Of a DNA stretch of 64,000 bases, positions 34,955 to 45,840 are shown in pieces. Under the pieces are notes generated by a model. It searched no databases, was not told where the DNA came from, and saw nothing but the letters and a program-made list of their open reading frames with translations. This stretch comes from Harmonia axyridis. Taxonomy: Eukaryota; Arthropoda; Insecta; Coleoptera; Coccinellidae. The position numbers and the translations under genes are program-made. Positions within the stretch are counted from its first letter, which is position 1; each line of letters begins with the position of its first letter. The stretch spans positions 8,680,001 to 8,744,000 of the forward strand of contig NC_059507.1 of NCBI RefSeq assembly GCF_914767665.1, in the 5' to 3' direction.

Positions 34955-35501
34955 ATATTGATTATGCATCTTGACGCCACCCAATTTCTTTGATTCTGAA
35001 TCATCCCTATGACTTTCAGGCGTCTTGAAATAGCTCGTTGCGTCACTCCCAATGATTCTGCCAACTCTTGTTGCGTTTGACACGAGTCTTGATCAAGTAA
35101 TGCCTCCAATTCTGCATCTTCGAAAACCTTCTCTCTTCCATCGCCATGCTGGTCGTCGACGTCAAAATCACTATTCTTGCAGCGTTGAAACCACTCTCGG
35201 CACTTTCTTTCACTAATAGCGGCCTCACCATAGGCATTTTAGAGCATTCGATGAGACCCAGCCGCAGATTTCTTCATGTTGAAGCAGAAAATTAAAACCT
35301 CCCGCAAATGACGAGGATTTGGCTCGTAAGCTGACATGTTCAATCGAGAATAACTATACGATGCAGACACAAATCGACGTATATTTCGATGGCGTTATGT
35401 TTACAAATATCTAATCTTATTGTATGACATCTACGATCTATTTATTTTGACTACCACTTACCGTTAGAGCAATCTATTGCGAAGCAAAGTTGTGCACCTA
35501 A
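34955..35501 (-). pseudogene. Mauritiana-type mariner, 5' end only (copy 4)
   Basis: On the minus strand, TTAGGTGCACAACTTTGCTT (35501 down) is followed by the leader shared with copies 1 and 2 and by the transposase N-terminus. Pieces read HLREVLIFCFNMKKSAAG-like sequence, KESAESGFNAA, then RFSKMQNWRHYLIKTRVK in a shifted frame. It stops near 34955 shortly after the second DNA-binding motif. TA follows the terminal repeat. The break point is close to that of copy 2, although the rest of the element is gone in both. Confidence 0.8.
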
Positions 35502-35825
35502 TAGTTGTTTAGTTAGTCTTGTATTTAGCTGGTACCAATCTTAATCCTCCTATTTTTTCGAAGCTGTTCTTCAGAACTATCTCTCCCTTCTATTCCTCGT
35601 CCCTCTTTCCATTTTCCTTCCTTTTCATTCAGGAATAGTTTGAATTTCTGTGAAAATTTCTCCCATGTAAATAGAACTTGAAAAAACTGGAATTTGTACA
35701 ATATTAAGTTGTAGACTATTCCATAAAGATTGGTAGGAAGACATTGCTTTGCGATATGCTCACATTGCTCTTTTAAACTGTTGTACAACATACTTTTCTT
35801 CAGTAAATAGTTGCTATAATAATAA
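35502..35825. other. No recognisable gene or element
   Basis: Between a mariner remnant and the satellite. An 88-codon minus-strand frame (35525-35791: LKEQCEHIAKQCLPTNLYG, with a charged tail) is open but unrecognised. Confidence 0.4.
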
Positions 35826-38655
35826 TTATATCGGCCATATAAAATGATCCCTCTGCACCAAAATCTATAAAAATCATGAGATCCTTTCCCGAGAAAAATG
35901 ATGCGTTAAAAATCATTCTGTACAATAAAATGTCCATTAGAATCCCTTCCTTTTTGATCATGATCATTTTGGAAGTAATCTCCATCCCATATTTATTTTA
36001 AGAATATTAAACACATTATCCAGACTTAAAGAAACAAGCTAATTAATTCGAAGATTTATTGTTTCATTTTCAGCTTGAAAATAGGCTTACTCCCGAAGTT
36101 ACAAGAACTTTGGAGTACAATCTCCAAGCCTGTCATAAGCTCCGTCTGGCGGTAAAGATCCTTGCAGTTTAAAATCCATACAAATCGTTAGATCCTTTTC
36201 TGGGAAAAATGATGAGTTAAAACTCACTTTGAACAATAAAATATCCATTTGGAGCCCTTCCTTTTCGATTACGATAATTTCGGAAGTAATCTCCAGCCCA
36301 TATTAATTTTGAGAATATTAAACACATTATCCAGACCGAAAAAAGCAAGCTAATCAATTCGAAGATTTATTATTTCATTTCCAGCTTGAAAACAGGCTTA
36401 CTCCCGAAGTTACAAGAACTTTTGGAGAACGATCTCCAAGCCTGCCATAAGCACCATCTTGCGGCAAAGATGCTTGAACACCGAAATCCATACAAATCTT
36501 TAGATCCTTTTCCGAGAAAAATGATGAGTTGAAACTCACTTTGAACAATAAAATATCCATTTGGAGCCCTTCCTTTTCGATTACGATAATTTCGGAAGTA
36601 ATCTCCAGCCCATATTAATTTTGAGAATATTAAACTCATTATCCATACCGAAAAAGGCAAGCTAATTAATTCGAAGATTTATTATTTCATTTCCAGCTTG
36701 AAAACAGGCTTACTACCGAAGTTACAAGAACTTTTGGAGTACGATCTCCAAGCCTGCCATAAGCACCATCCTGCGGCAAAGATGCTTGAACACCGAAATC
36801 CATACAAATCTTTAGATCCTTTTCCGAGAAAAATGATGAGTTAAAACTCACTTTGAACAATAAAATATCCATTTGGAGCCCTTCCTTTTCGATTACGATA
36901 ATTTCGGAATTAATCTCCAGCCCATATTAATTTTGAGAATATTAAACACATTATCCATACCGAAAAAAGCAAGCTAATTAATTCGAAGATTTATTATTTC
37001 ATTTCCAGCTTGAAAACAGGCTTACTACCGAAGTTACAAGAACTTTTGGAGTACGATCTCCAAGCCTGCCATAAGCACCATCTTGCGGCAAAGATGCTTG
37101 AACACCGAAATCCATACAAATATTTAGATCCTTTTCCGAGAAAAATGATGAGTTAAAACTCACTTTGAACAATAAAATATCCATTTGGAGCCCTTCCTTT
37201 TCGATTACGATAATTTCGGAATTAATCTCCAGCCCATATTAATTTTGAGAATATTAAACACATTATCCATACCGAAAAAAGCAAGCTAATTAATTCGAAG
37301 ATTTATTATTTCATTTCCAGCTTGAAAACAGGCTTACTACCGAAGTTACAAGAACTTTTGGAGTACGATCTCCAAGCCTGCCATAAGCACCATCTTGCGG
37401 CAAAGATGCTTGAACACCGAAATCCATACAAATCTTTAGATCCTTTTCCGAGAAAAATGATGAGTTAAAACTCACTTTGAACAATAAAATATCCATTTGG
37501 AGCCCTTCCTTTTCGATTACGATAATTTCGGAAGTAATCTCCAGCCCATATTAATTTTGAGAATATTAAACACATTATCCAGACCGAAAAAAGCAAGCTA
37601 ATTAATTCGAAGATTTATTATTTCATTTCCAGCTTGAAAACAGGCTTACTCCCGAAGTTACAAGAACTTTTGGAGTACGATCTCCAAGCCTGCCATAAGC
37701 ACCATCTTGCGGCAAAGATGCTTGAACACTGAAATCCATACAAATCTTTAGATCCTTTTCCGAGAAAAATGATGAGTTAAAACTCACTTTGAACAATAAA
37801 ATATCCATTTGGAGCCCTTCCTTTTCGATTACGATAATTTCGGAAGTAATCTCCAGCCCATATTAATTTTGAGAATATTAAACACATTATCCAGACCGAA
37901 AAAAGCAAGCTAATTAATTCGAAGATTTATTATTTCATTTCCAGCTTGAAAACAGGCTTACTCCCGAAGTTACAAGAACTTTTGGAGTACGATCTCCAAG
38001 CCTGCCATAAGCACCATCTTGCGGCAAAGATGCTTGAACACTGAAATCCATACAAATCTTTAGATCCTTTTCCGAGAAAAATGATGAGTTAAAACTCACT
38101 TTGAACAATAAAATATCCATTTGGAGCCCTTCCTTTTCGATTACGATAATTTCGGAAGTAATCTCCAGCCCATATTAATTTTGAGAATATTAAACACATT
38201 ATCCAGACCGAAAAAAGCAAGCTAATTAATTCGAAGATTTATTATTTCATTTCCAGCTTGAAAACAGGCTTACTCCCGAAGTTACAAGAACTTTGGAGTA
38301 CGATCTCCAAGCCTGCCATAAGCACCATCTTGCGGCAAAGATGCTTGAACACTGAAATCCATACAAATCTTTAGATCCTTTTCCGAGAAAAATGATGAGT
38401 TAAAACTCACTTTGAACAATAAAATATCCATTTGGAGCCCTTCCTTTTCGATTACGATAATTTCGGAAGTAATCTCCAGCCCATATTAATTTTGAGAATA
38501 TTAAACACATTATCCAGACCGAAAAAAGCAAGCTAATTAATTCGAAGATTTATTATTTCATTTCCAGCTTGAAAACAGGCTTACTCCCGAAGTTACAAGA
38601 ACTTTTGGAGTACGATCTCCAAGCCTGCCATAAGCTCCGTCTCGCGGCAAAGAAA
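35826..38655 (-). repeat. 312-bp satellite array, eight complete units plus two edge pieces
   Basis: Complete units begin (CAGCTTGAAAA) at 36071, 36382, 36694, 37006, 37318, 37630, 37942 and 38254, and a partial unit begins at 38565. The period is 312 bp, with two units of 311. A clearly diverged partial unit occupies 35826-36070. Inner units differ by a few bases only. On the minus strand most inner units contain the same 61-codon frame (MDILLFKVSFNSSFFSEKDL to LFSSWK) followed by a stop and AATAATAAATC. I regard this as a tandem satellite; transcription or coding is not shown. Confidence 0.95.
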
Positions 38656-39111
38656 GCTATACTCATTTAATAACCATTAGATGATAAAGCGGACAAAGGG
38701 GACTTGCTGTTTTCGAAGCGATATTTCTCCTATTTTCGCGAAGACTACGGACAATCTCGAACCACTTTTATACGCTATCTGAGGCGCAATTTGTTTCCAG
38801 ACTCCGTCCGTTCTGGCAGCGATTTAAACATAACATGACTGAATATTCTTCCGAACGCATTTCAGACCGGAATATCTTAAGTGAATGATGCAAGATTTAA
38901 CAAACACAAATAGACGTAGTTTATCCAACAGAAGTAAACATCCCCATTGTTCTGTAAACATTTGCTTCTATTTCCATCGCTGTATTTGGCTCGCGCGCAC
39001 CAACCAGACCGTAATGTGAAACCCCAACGATGAAGGATCTGTTCTCTATACAGGGTGGGTTTTCAAACACTTGCCATTGGCGATATTGACTTATCTTCGG
39101 ACGACAAAATT
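38656..39111. other. Unique sequence right of the satellite
   Basis: Less AT-rich than the array, with no frame of note. ACAGGGTGG at 39050-39058 matches the foldback-end motif and lies about 55 bp before mariner copy 5. Confidence 0.45.
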
Positions 39112-39661
39112 TTTTAGGTACAACTTTGCTTCCGCCGTTTTGCGATGAATTACTCTATCGGAAAGTGGTAGTCGAAATAAATAGATCGTAGATGTCATAG
39201 TTAGGTATTTGTTGACATAACGCCATCGAAATATAAGTCGATTTGTGTCTACATCTTAAAGTTATTCTCTATTAAACATATCAGCTTACGAGCCGAATTC
39301 TAGTCATTTGCGGAGGTTTTAATTTTCTGCTTCAATATGTAGAAATCTCCGACTGAGGCTCATCGAATGCTCTTAAATACCTATGGTAAGGCCGCTATTA
39401 GTGAAGAATGTGCCGAGAGTGGTTTCAACGCTTCAAGAACGGTGATTTTGAGTTTTTAAAACCGACTGAAACAATCACAGGCGATCGGTATCAAACGCAA
39501 TTAATGCGTTTGAGCTGAGCATTTAAAGATAAACGGCCGCAATACAACGAGAGACATGATAAAGTGATTTTACAGCATGACAGTGTTCGACCACATGTTG
39601 CAACAGAGATCAAGCCTCGAATTTCGAAAAAAAAATGGCAGAAGCAGAGTTGTACGCCCAA
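39112..39661 (+). mobile_element. Mauritiana-type mariner, internally deleted (copy 5)
   Basis: Left end TTTAGGTACAACTTTGCTTC; right end, read inverted, GGGCGTACAACTCTGCTTC. The N-terminal region (SPTEAHRMLLNTYGKAAISE and SGFNASRTVIL) is joined at about 39450 to late coding sequence (YQTQLMRLS, KDKRPQYNERHDKVILQHD, RPHVA). The joined part keeps the second catalytic Asp but lacks the first. It measures about 0.55 kb. Confidence 0.85.
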
Positions 39662-41029
39662 AAATCCAAATGTATCGAAAACGGTGAGTAGTATGCATAT
39701 GAAATTATGAATTTTTAGGAGTGAATAATGAGTGAGCACAGGTTTTTGTCCATTTCAATATAATTCGTTGATATTTTATACCCGTAATCGTTCACTTACT
39801 ATTTTAAATGTGAAAGAAATTTCGAAACTAATTTGACGCTAAAGTTAAGAGTTAATTATTCATTTCTGTTCATCTAACAAATTTAATATGAATTCGACTG
39901 ATGCCACTTCTTGTAATCAACCACACTTGAAACGCTGAAACTCGATGTTTAACATGGTGCAGTTCAAACTTAATAATTACACTTTATTGAACACTTGATC
40001 TTGGTTGGAATACATCAGTAGGAAGCAGACACAAGTTGTATCAGTCTGTGGAGTCTGGAGTAAGTAATCAACCGTAAACTAACGAAACTGTGGTCAGTCA
40101 GATCCTCTGGGATATGGAAACCTGTGAACTTCACAGCAAAGTTTGTTGCGATACGTCTTCGAAACTAAATGTCGAAGCGTGGTAGAATAGTATGAATCGG
40201 AAATTTGGGAATGAAAGGTATTAATTAATAATTCGAGATAACTGATTTCATTTCGATTGATTTCTTAGTTTCCACATTCTCAGGAAAAAAATGTTCCATT
40301 TGTTTTTCACGGGAAAGTTTTGGGGTACGTTTAATTCATTCGATTTTAAATGTTTTCTGGGGCGTTGAATCCGTTTTAGAGAAAGTAAATAGAAATAATA
40401 TAACAATCTGTTCGGGAAACGACCACTCCAAAATGAAAGGTATAAAGCTGATAATTTTGAAACATTTAATTCATTAAGGGTTCATTGAAATATTAGCTCT
40501 TAACACATTATTAGGTGTCAACCAAAAACCTTAATTGTCATCGAGATTTCATTCAGAACAAAATTGAATAGTTTAACATTCCAAGTATTCATTCTGAATA
40601 AATATTTGGATTTATATTCTAAATTGCTGTATTTTCTGTTTAAAGCCTAAGACAACTTTGTTTGCTATTATAAATAATGATTCATTATTATGAGCACAAT
40701 GCATCGTTCAACATTGCTGGCCAAATGTAAACATAATTCTAAATAACTCTCGTTATGTCTTGGTTGCATCCTTCGCGTTGCATGGGAAGAAATAATCTTA
40801 TCAACATAACAAATTTGTTGTTTTTTACATTTGTGAGAACTGAACTCGAGGTTGCCAAATAGTGGAAAAGAATCTCGGAAACTTTTAATGGTGAAAGCAC
40901 CTTTATAAATGGAGAATCAGAATTGCCATCATTCGAATGAATAGGGCAAATATTGAAAAGAAATATGTTGCCGCCCCCAGTCTATATGTATGTTGAATGA
41001 GAAGTATATTTCATCGATTGATTAATATA
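39662..41029. other. No recognisable gene or element
   Basis: AT-rich DNA with no notable open frame, hairpin or shared repeat. Confidence 0.45.
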
Positions 41030-41290
41030 ATGACCTAGAAAATAGTTCTCCTCTCTAGTGAGAACAGTAAAGCTCACAGGACAGATCCCTGTGGGACACC
41101 TACATTATTTTTATAGTTATCATAAAAAAACCATTTTGTCTGTCAAATATGGAGCGCTGAAATGAAAAACTCAGCATCTAGTCAAGAAAGCCCCTAAAGG
41201 CATTGGATATAGTTATTCGATTATAAACTTCTGCTGAAGGCAATGAAATGCATGCTATAAATCAAAGGTGTCCACTACGTGTTCGCCATT
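41030..41290 (-). pseudogene. LINE reverse transcriptase fragment (motifs A-B)
   Basis: On the minus strand GVPQGSVL, a stop, then ALLF (about 41105-41070) is the RT motif B region. Upstream (higher coordinates) DTFDL.HAFHCLQQKFIIE resembles the motif A region. The pieces are short and full of stops. The fragment lies head to head with the RNase H fragment on the plus strand. Confidence 0.6.
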
Positions 41291-41483
41291 TTTCAAACAT
41301 TATTGAAAAATTCAACGAATGCAGAATTATTATTCTCGGAGGATCAGCTTACTTCATAGCAATTTTTCGAATGATTCAGATAATTGAAATAGTACAAAGA
41401 AATATAAACGGAGGAAGAACTCAAAACAAGGCCAATACAAATATCAAAGTTTCTTCACCATCTGTATAGATTCTTTCAGTTCC

Positions 41484-41977
41484 TTGAAGAATATTGAAAA
41501 CCCTTTTGCCTCAGATTCCCTTACGGGTCAGATTCAAGCAACAATTACACAGTTGAGGTATAAACAAAACACAATGAGATTTATATGGATACCAGCACCT
41601 TGTGTAGTGAAATGGAACGAAATTGTGGAAAACACAGCAGAAGCAAATTTTGAAGAACTACATATAAATAAAAGTAGAATACAAAGATCTCAAACACTTC
41701 AAAGTTTTTTTTTATGAAAGAATGGCAAAAAATGTATGAACAAAATATAGCAAAATTGAGTGAAACATCCGCACCCATCAGATTGAGGATAGATCACACA
41801 AATTTAACATCTCTGTACATACTCCGAAGAATGAACCATCCATATGGTCTGAAGCTGAATCAGAAAAAAAAAAATAATAGAATTTCTTGATCGAATCCAA
41901 TGATTTAGAAAAATTCGACCTATCCCCAAAAATAAGTATTGAACTTTAAAATCATGTAAATACAACGTTTTGTCATA
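41484..41977 (+). pseudogene. LINE RNase H and tail fragment
   Basis: TITQLRYKQNTMRFIWIPAP, then KWNEIVENTAEANFE is an eroded version of the late RNase H block (IWIPAHxGIxGNExxDxxAK). It is followed, after a frameshift near a T run at 41704, by RLRIDHTNLTSLYILRRMNH, the usual segment before the CCHC-like tail of such LINEs. The sequence then meets the palindromic element at 41979, which appears to have inserted into this LINE's 3' part. Confidence 0.72.
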
Positions 41978-41978
41978 T

Positions 41979-42580
41979 ACAGGGTGTTTCCTAAACATGC
42001 GGCAAAAATTCAGGGGGTTGTTCCTTGGACTATTCTAAGAATATTTTGTCCTTTGATGATTTTTGAAAAACCTCTTTGTTTCGAAGATACAGGGCGAACA
42101 ACATTTTTCATATTTTTAAAATTATTAATAGTTTAAATAAAAATGCGTACCGCACTGTGTTTACTAAGTAGGTACAATTTATTTTTAAATTTGTTTAACA
42201 ACATTCCAATTACTAAAAACGGCCAGTTTTTCGACTAAAAATTGCTAATACATCACAAAACGAATTCAAATGAAAACCGTGTTTAATCTGTATTCCTTTA
42301 CCATCTGCACTTATCAATTTTTAGTCAAAAAACTGGCCGTTTTTAGTAATTGGAATGTTGTTAAACAAATTTAAAAATAAATTGTACCTACTTAGTAAAC
42401 ACAGTGCGGTACGCATTTTTATTTAAACTATTATTAATTTTAAAAATATGAAAAATGTTGTTCGCCCTGTATCTTCGAAACAAAGAGGTTTTTCAAAAAT
42501 CATCCAAGGACAAAACATGCTTAAAATAGTCCAAGGAACAACCCCCTGAATTTTTGCCGCATGTTTAGGAAACACCCTGT
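41979..42580. mobile_element. Near-perfect 602-bp palindrome with ACAGGGTG ends
   Basis: Left arm 41979-42245 starts ACAGGGTGTTTCCTAAACAT. Right arm 42316-42580 is its inverse with only a handful of differences. The spacer is about 70 bp. Flanks are TAT on the left and ATA on the right, consistent with a TA target. There is no protein capacity. It is a foldback/MITE-type element, and the low arm divergence implies recent origin or arm homogenisation. Confidence 0.9.
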
Positions 42581-42582
42581 AT

Positions 42583-42863
42583 ATTTCTAATGTTAATTTA
42601 TTTATTCTCTTGAATATTTATTTTGTGCATCTTTTTCTTTTTGTCAGCCTGTAATCATCAACTAATGGACATAGGTTTCTCTCAAACATTTCCACGCCTC
42701 CCTACATATTTTATATTACCACATTTAATTTACATTTTTTTATCTCTTTATTATTTTTTACAATTCCATCTAAACATTTTATAGTTTCATCTGAAATCCT
42801 ACAATTTTATGTATATTACTATTTATATTTCTGCAGTTCCGTGTATATTTTCATTGCTTTATA
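42583..42863. other. AT-rich spacer, possibly LINE 3' continuation
   Basis: Contains a CTGTAATCATCAACTAATGG block within T-rich DNA. It could be the 3' untranslated part of the LINE at 41484-41977 beyond the inserted palindrome, but nothing proves it. Confidence 0.3.
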
Positions 42864-43800
42864 ACGGGTGTTTTTTTCGAGGTATATAACTTCAAGTTGG
42901 CCTTACTGTTCAAGATGGCGACCGATTCAACAGCTGTCAAGTGATTTATTCTCAATTTGGTTTGGCAATCCATCATAAATAGACTCACGCCTGAACAACG
43001 CTTGCAAAAAGTGCAATTTTATTTCGAAAATAATGGTTCTGTGCGGAATACGTATCGCGCACTACGTCCATTTTATTTTATTTAGCGATGAAGCGCACTT
43101 CTGTTTGAATGGCTACGTCAACAAACAAAACTGCCGCATTTGAAGTGGAGCTAATTCTCAACTGTATGTCGAAACACCGTTACATCTAGAAAACTGACTG
43201 TTTGGTGCGCTTTATGGGCTGGTGGATTCATTGGTCCGTACTTCTTCAAAAACGATGATGGCCAGAACGTTACAGTCAATGGTGATCGGTATAGAGCCAT
43301 GATTACTAACTTTTTCATTCCTGAATTGAACAACCATGATGTCCAGGAGCTGTGGTTCCAACAAGACTGCGCAACATGTCACACAGCTCGTGCCACAATC
43401 GATTTATTGAAAGACACGTTTGTTGCCGCCTAATTTCACGTTTTGGACCTGTGAATTGGCCTCCAAGATCTTGTGATTTAACACCACTAGACTACTTTCT
43501 GTGGAGCTATGTTAAATCATTGGTCTATGCGGATAAGCCACAAACCCTTGACCATTTGGAAGACAACATTCGCCGTGTTATTGCCGATATACGGCCACAA
43601 ATGTTGTAAAAAGTCATCGAAAATTGGACGTCCAGATTGGACAACATCCGAGCCAGCCGTGGCGGTCATATGCCAGAAATCATATTTAAAATGTAATGCC
43701 ACAAGATTATCTTGCGGATAAATAAAATTCATGTCAATCGAATAATCCATCGTTGTTTTATTGCAATTTAAAGTTCTATAGCTCTAAAAAAAACACCCTT
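42864..43800 (+). mobile_element. DD41D mariner deletion derivative, copy 3
   Basis: The element starts ACGGGTGTTTTTTTCGAGG after TA (42862-42863) and ends AAACACCCTT before TA. The N-terminal start survives (SRLTPEQRLQKVQFYFENNG, SVRNTYRALRP), then the same internal deletion joins it to FSDEAHF-type sequence. RYRAMITNFFIPELNNHDVQ, FQQDCATCHTARAT and SCDLTPLDYFLWSYVK are recognisable, with stops and frameshifts between. Size 937 bp. Confidence 0.92.
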
Positions 43801-44590
43801 TACTTCTCTACATTTCCCATGAAAATGTAAAACGTAAACAGCGAAACACATTGTAAAAATGTATTTTGAAGAAAGGGCGACAATATGCAATATCATTTGC
43901 ATCTTTTATTTTTTTGTACCGGTTATGAATTAGGCCAATGTTCGAAAATTGATCACAAATCTTCCTCTATACCTCCGGCAAATTCCTCCACCTATCCTCA
44001 CATCGATTATCGCGAAATTAACAACTAACCCCTCTTACAAATTTTCACCGTAGAATGTACCAGAACGTCCTCAGGCACCGCCGCCAACATCTAACTGGAA
44101 TTATCGAAATTTCATCAGATCGCAAACACAAACTCCCAGAGATTTCCTCGTTAGGAAGATGTCTCAAAACCTAATTAGAACTTTCGACATCCAAGGGTGG
44201 TGTTCTTCCGTCTTGAGCCCCCTGAGGTTCACAATGGGAGTGGCAATATTTCTCCATTTAAGACAACTCCGGAATTATATTCTAAACGAAGAGGGTAGTT
44301 GATAACCTGGCCATTATAATAAAAGGTGAGTGAATGAGTTTTGCTGGAAGGAGCCTCGCCATAAATCAGGAAGTTCGGGAAAATCGGATGCCGCACCCCT
44401 TTAACGACCAGCCGCAGAGGTTCTTTCAATAAAATAAATCTCTTTTTGGAGAGGAGGCATCGCCGAGTGCGGGAAACGTAATAGAATCGCAAAGGGCACT
44501 TTTTCATTGATGCGCGCTTGATTTCTTCGCTCTCGTCTGACGATTGTTTTCCTGCCGACCATCTGAATTATATTGTTTTTTTCTCACCAT
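43801..44590. other. No recognised gene
   Basis: A 92-codon minus-strand frame (44229-44507: YYVSRTRRCLLSKKRFILLK and a Leu/Pro-rich end) is open but unrecognised. The block at 44050-44570 is less AT-rich than average. Confidence 0.4.
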
Positions 44591-44757
44591 ATTCGGATAT
44601 TATGCGCTAGACCGGGCTGGTGAGGAAAACAGCGGGAAGCCGATAGATTGCCTCAGCGCAAGGTGAAAGAATTTCCTTGTAGGGAACGTATACGAGTCTT
44701 ATAGGAGTTATTGGACGGTGGTTCACCTTTAAACTCTGATGAACTCTTCGTTATACG
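44591..44757 (+). repeat. Short direct duplication, left copy
   Basis: Matches 46333-46501 (shared GATATTATGC, GGAAAAC, CCGATAGATTGC, AGAATTTCCTTGT.GGGAA, and TTCACCTTTAAACTCTGATG). About 170 bp, moderately diverged. The two copies lie on either side of a LINE fragment. Confidence 0.75.
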
Positions 44758-44799
44758 GGTCAATTCCTATTATTGTTATTATGTTTTTTTAATCGGGGT

Positions 44800-45840
44800 C
44801 CTTACGGCTCTGTTACCTTTCCGGGAACTGCGACCAAATTGATATTATGTTCCTAAACCTTCATATTCATAGGAACGCAAGAAGACGTTAACGAAGCCCA
44901 CGCCATTCTTATGAGCCTTGGCTGTTACTCCGTGAGTATCTAGACCTGACTTTATTGTTACGGCCCTGTTAGCCTTCGGGGAACTGCGACCAAATTGATA
45001 TTTTGTTCCTAACCCTCCATATTCATACAAACTTAAGCAGGACTCCATATTCATACAAACTTAAGCAGGCCGTCAATACGGTTAATGGAGCCGACGACAT
45101 CCTTATGAGACTTGGCTGATATTTCGTGAGAATCCAAGACTGACTTTATCATTAAGGCACAGTTAGCCTTCTGGGAACTGTGACCAAATTGATATTCATA
45201 CAAACTCAAGCAGGACGCCGATACTATTAATGAAGCTGACTTATGAGCCTTGGCTGTTACTTCATGAGTATCCAGGAGTGACTTTCTCATATGGGTGGTT
45301 CTTAGGCCAGTCAACCTCGGACATTTGCTCACTATGTGTTCGGCTGTTTCTACTTCCTTTCCACAGAGTCTTCAGATTTCATATTCGAACTGATTCATAC
45401 GGTACTGAAGGTATTCGCACTGACAGTGTTCTGTCAGCAGTTCCTCAATTACCCGAAGCTTGTGGTACCTTCAAGACCTTTCTGGTATAGGTGAAAGCAC
45501 CACAAATTCCTCTGCCTGAGCAAGACCAGGAGTGTGCCTGAAAAGGGTCATTTTTTGTACCACTCCTTTTGTTGGACCGCTGCCTTATATCTTTTTCGAG
45601 CCTACAGAAAGGATCAGGACCAACACGTGTTAATATAACCTGGATGTTTTTTTCGCAAGTTCATCGGCTTTTTCGTTTCCTTCAATATCACAATGCCTGA
45701 ATATCCATAGTAGAGTTACTTCAATGCCTCTGGTCAGTTGCTTAATGGTATCAGGGTGCTTCCAAACTGCGCTACGAAACTTCAGAGAGAGAATCGTTCG
45801 AACATATGTCCGAAATTGCCTGGAGTTCAAAAAAGGGGTA
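44800..45840 (-). pseudogene. LINE 3' portion: RNase H end, zinc-like motif and 3' repeats
   Basis: Read on the minus strand, 45830-45640 gives HPDTIKQLTRGIEVTLLWIF, then RHCDIEGNEKADELAKKTSR, a decayed RNase H end. A linker follows, then LLTEHCQCEYLQYRMNQFEY and LCGKEVETAEHIVSKCPRL (45460-45310), a Cys/His cluster of the kind near the C-terminus of I/R1-type LINE proteins. The coding part then runs into about three repeats of a 150-190-bp unit. Several stops are present. The same LINE end recurs at 49960-50330. Confidence 0.8.
44818..45290 (-). repeat. Tandem repeats at the LINE 3' end
   Basis: GGAACTG(C/T)GACCAAATTGAT recurs near 44824, 44980 and 45174. GAGCCTTGGCTGTTACT or close variants follow each. 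Intervals are about 156 and 194 bp; the longer one contains a 28-bp perfect tandem duplication near 45020-45068 (ATATTCATACAAACTTAAGC twice). Confidence 0.85.

Noticed and set aside
35826..38655. 312-bp array as a CRISPR-like or gene array
   Set aside because: Head-to-tail units without spacers, in eukaryotic transposon-rich DNA; it fits a satellite.
42864..43800. Treating the ACGGGTG ends of DD41D elements as the same as the ACAGGGTG foldback ends
   Set aside because: They share GGGTG, but the adjacent bases and internal sequence differ and the elements have separate transposase remnants.
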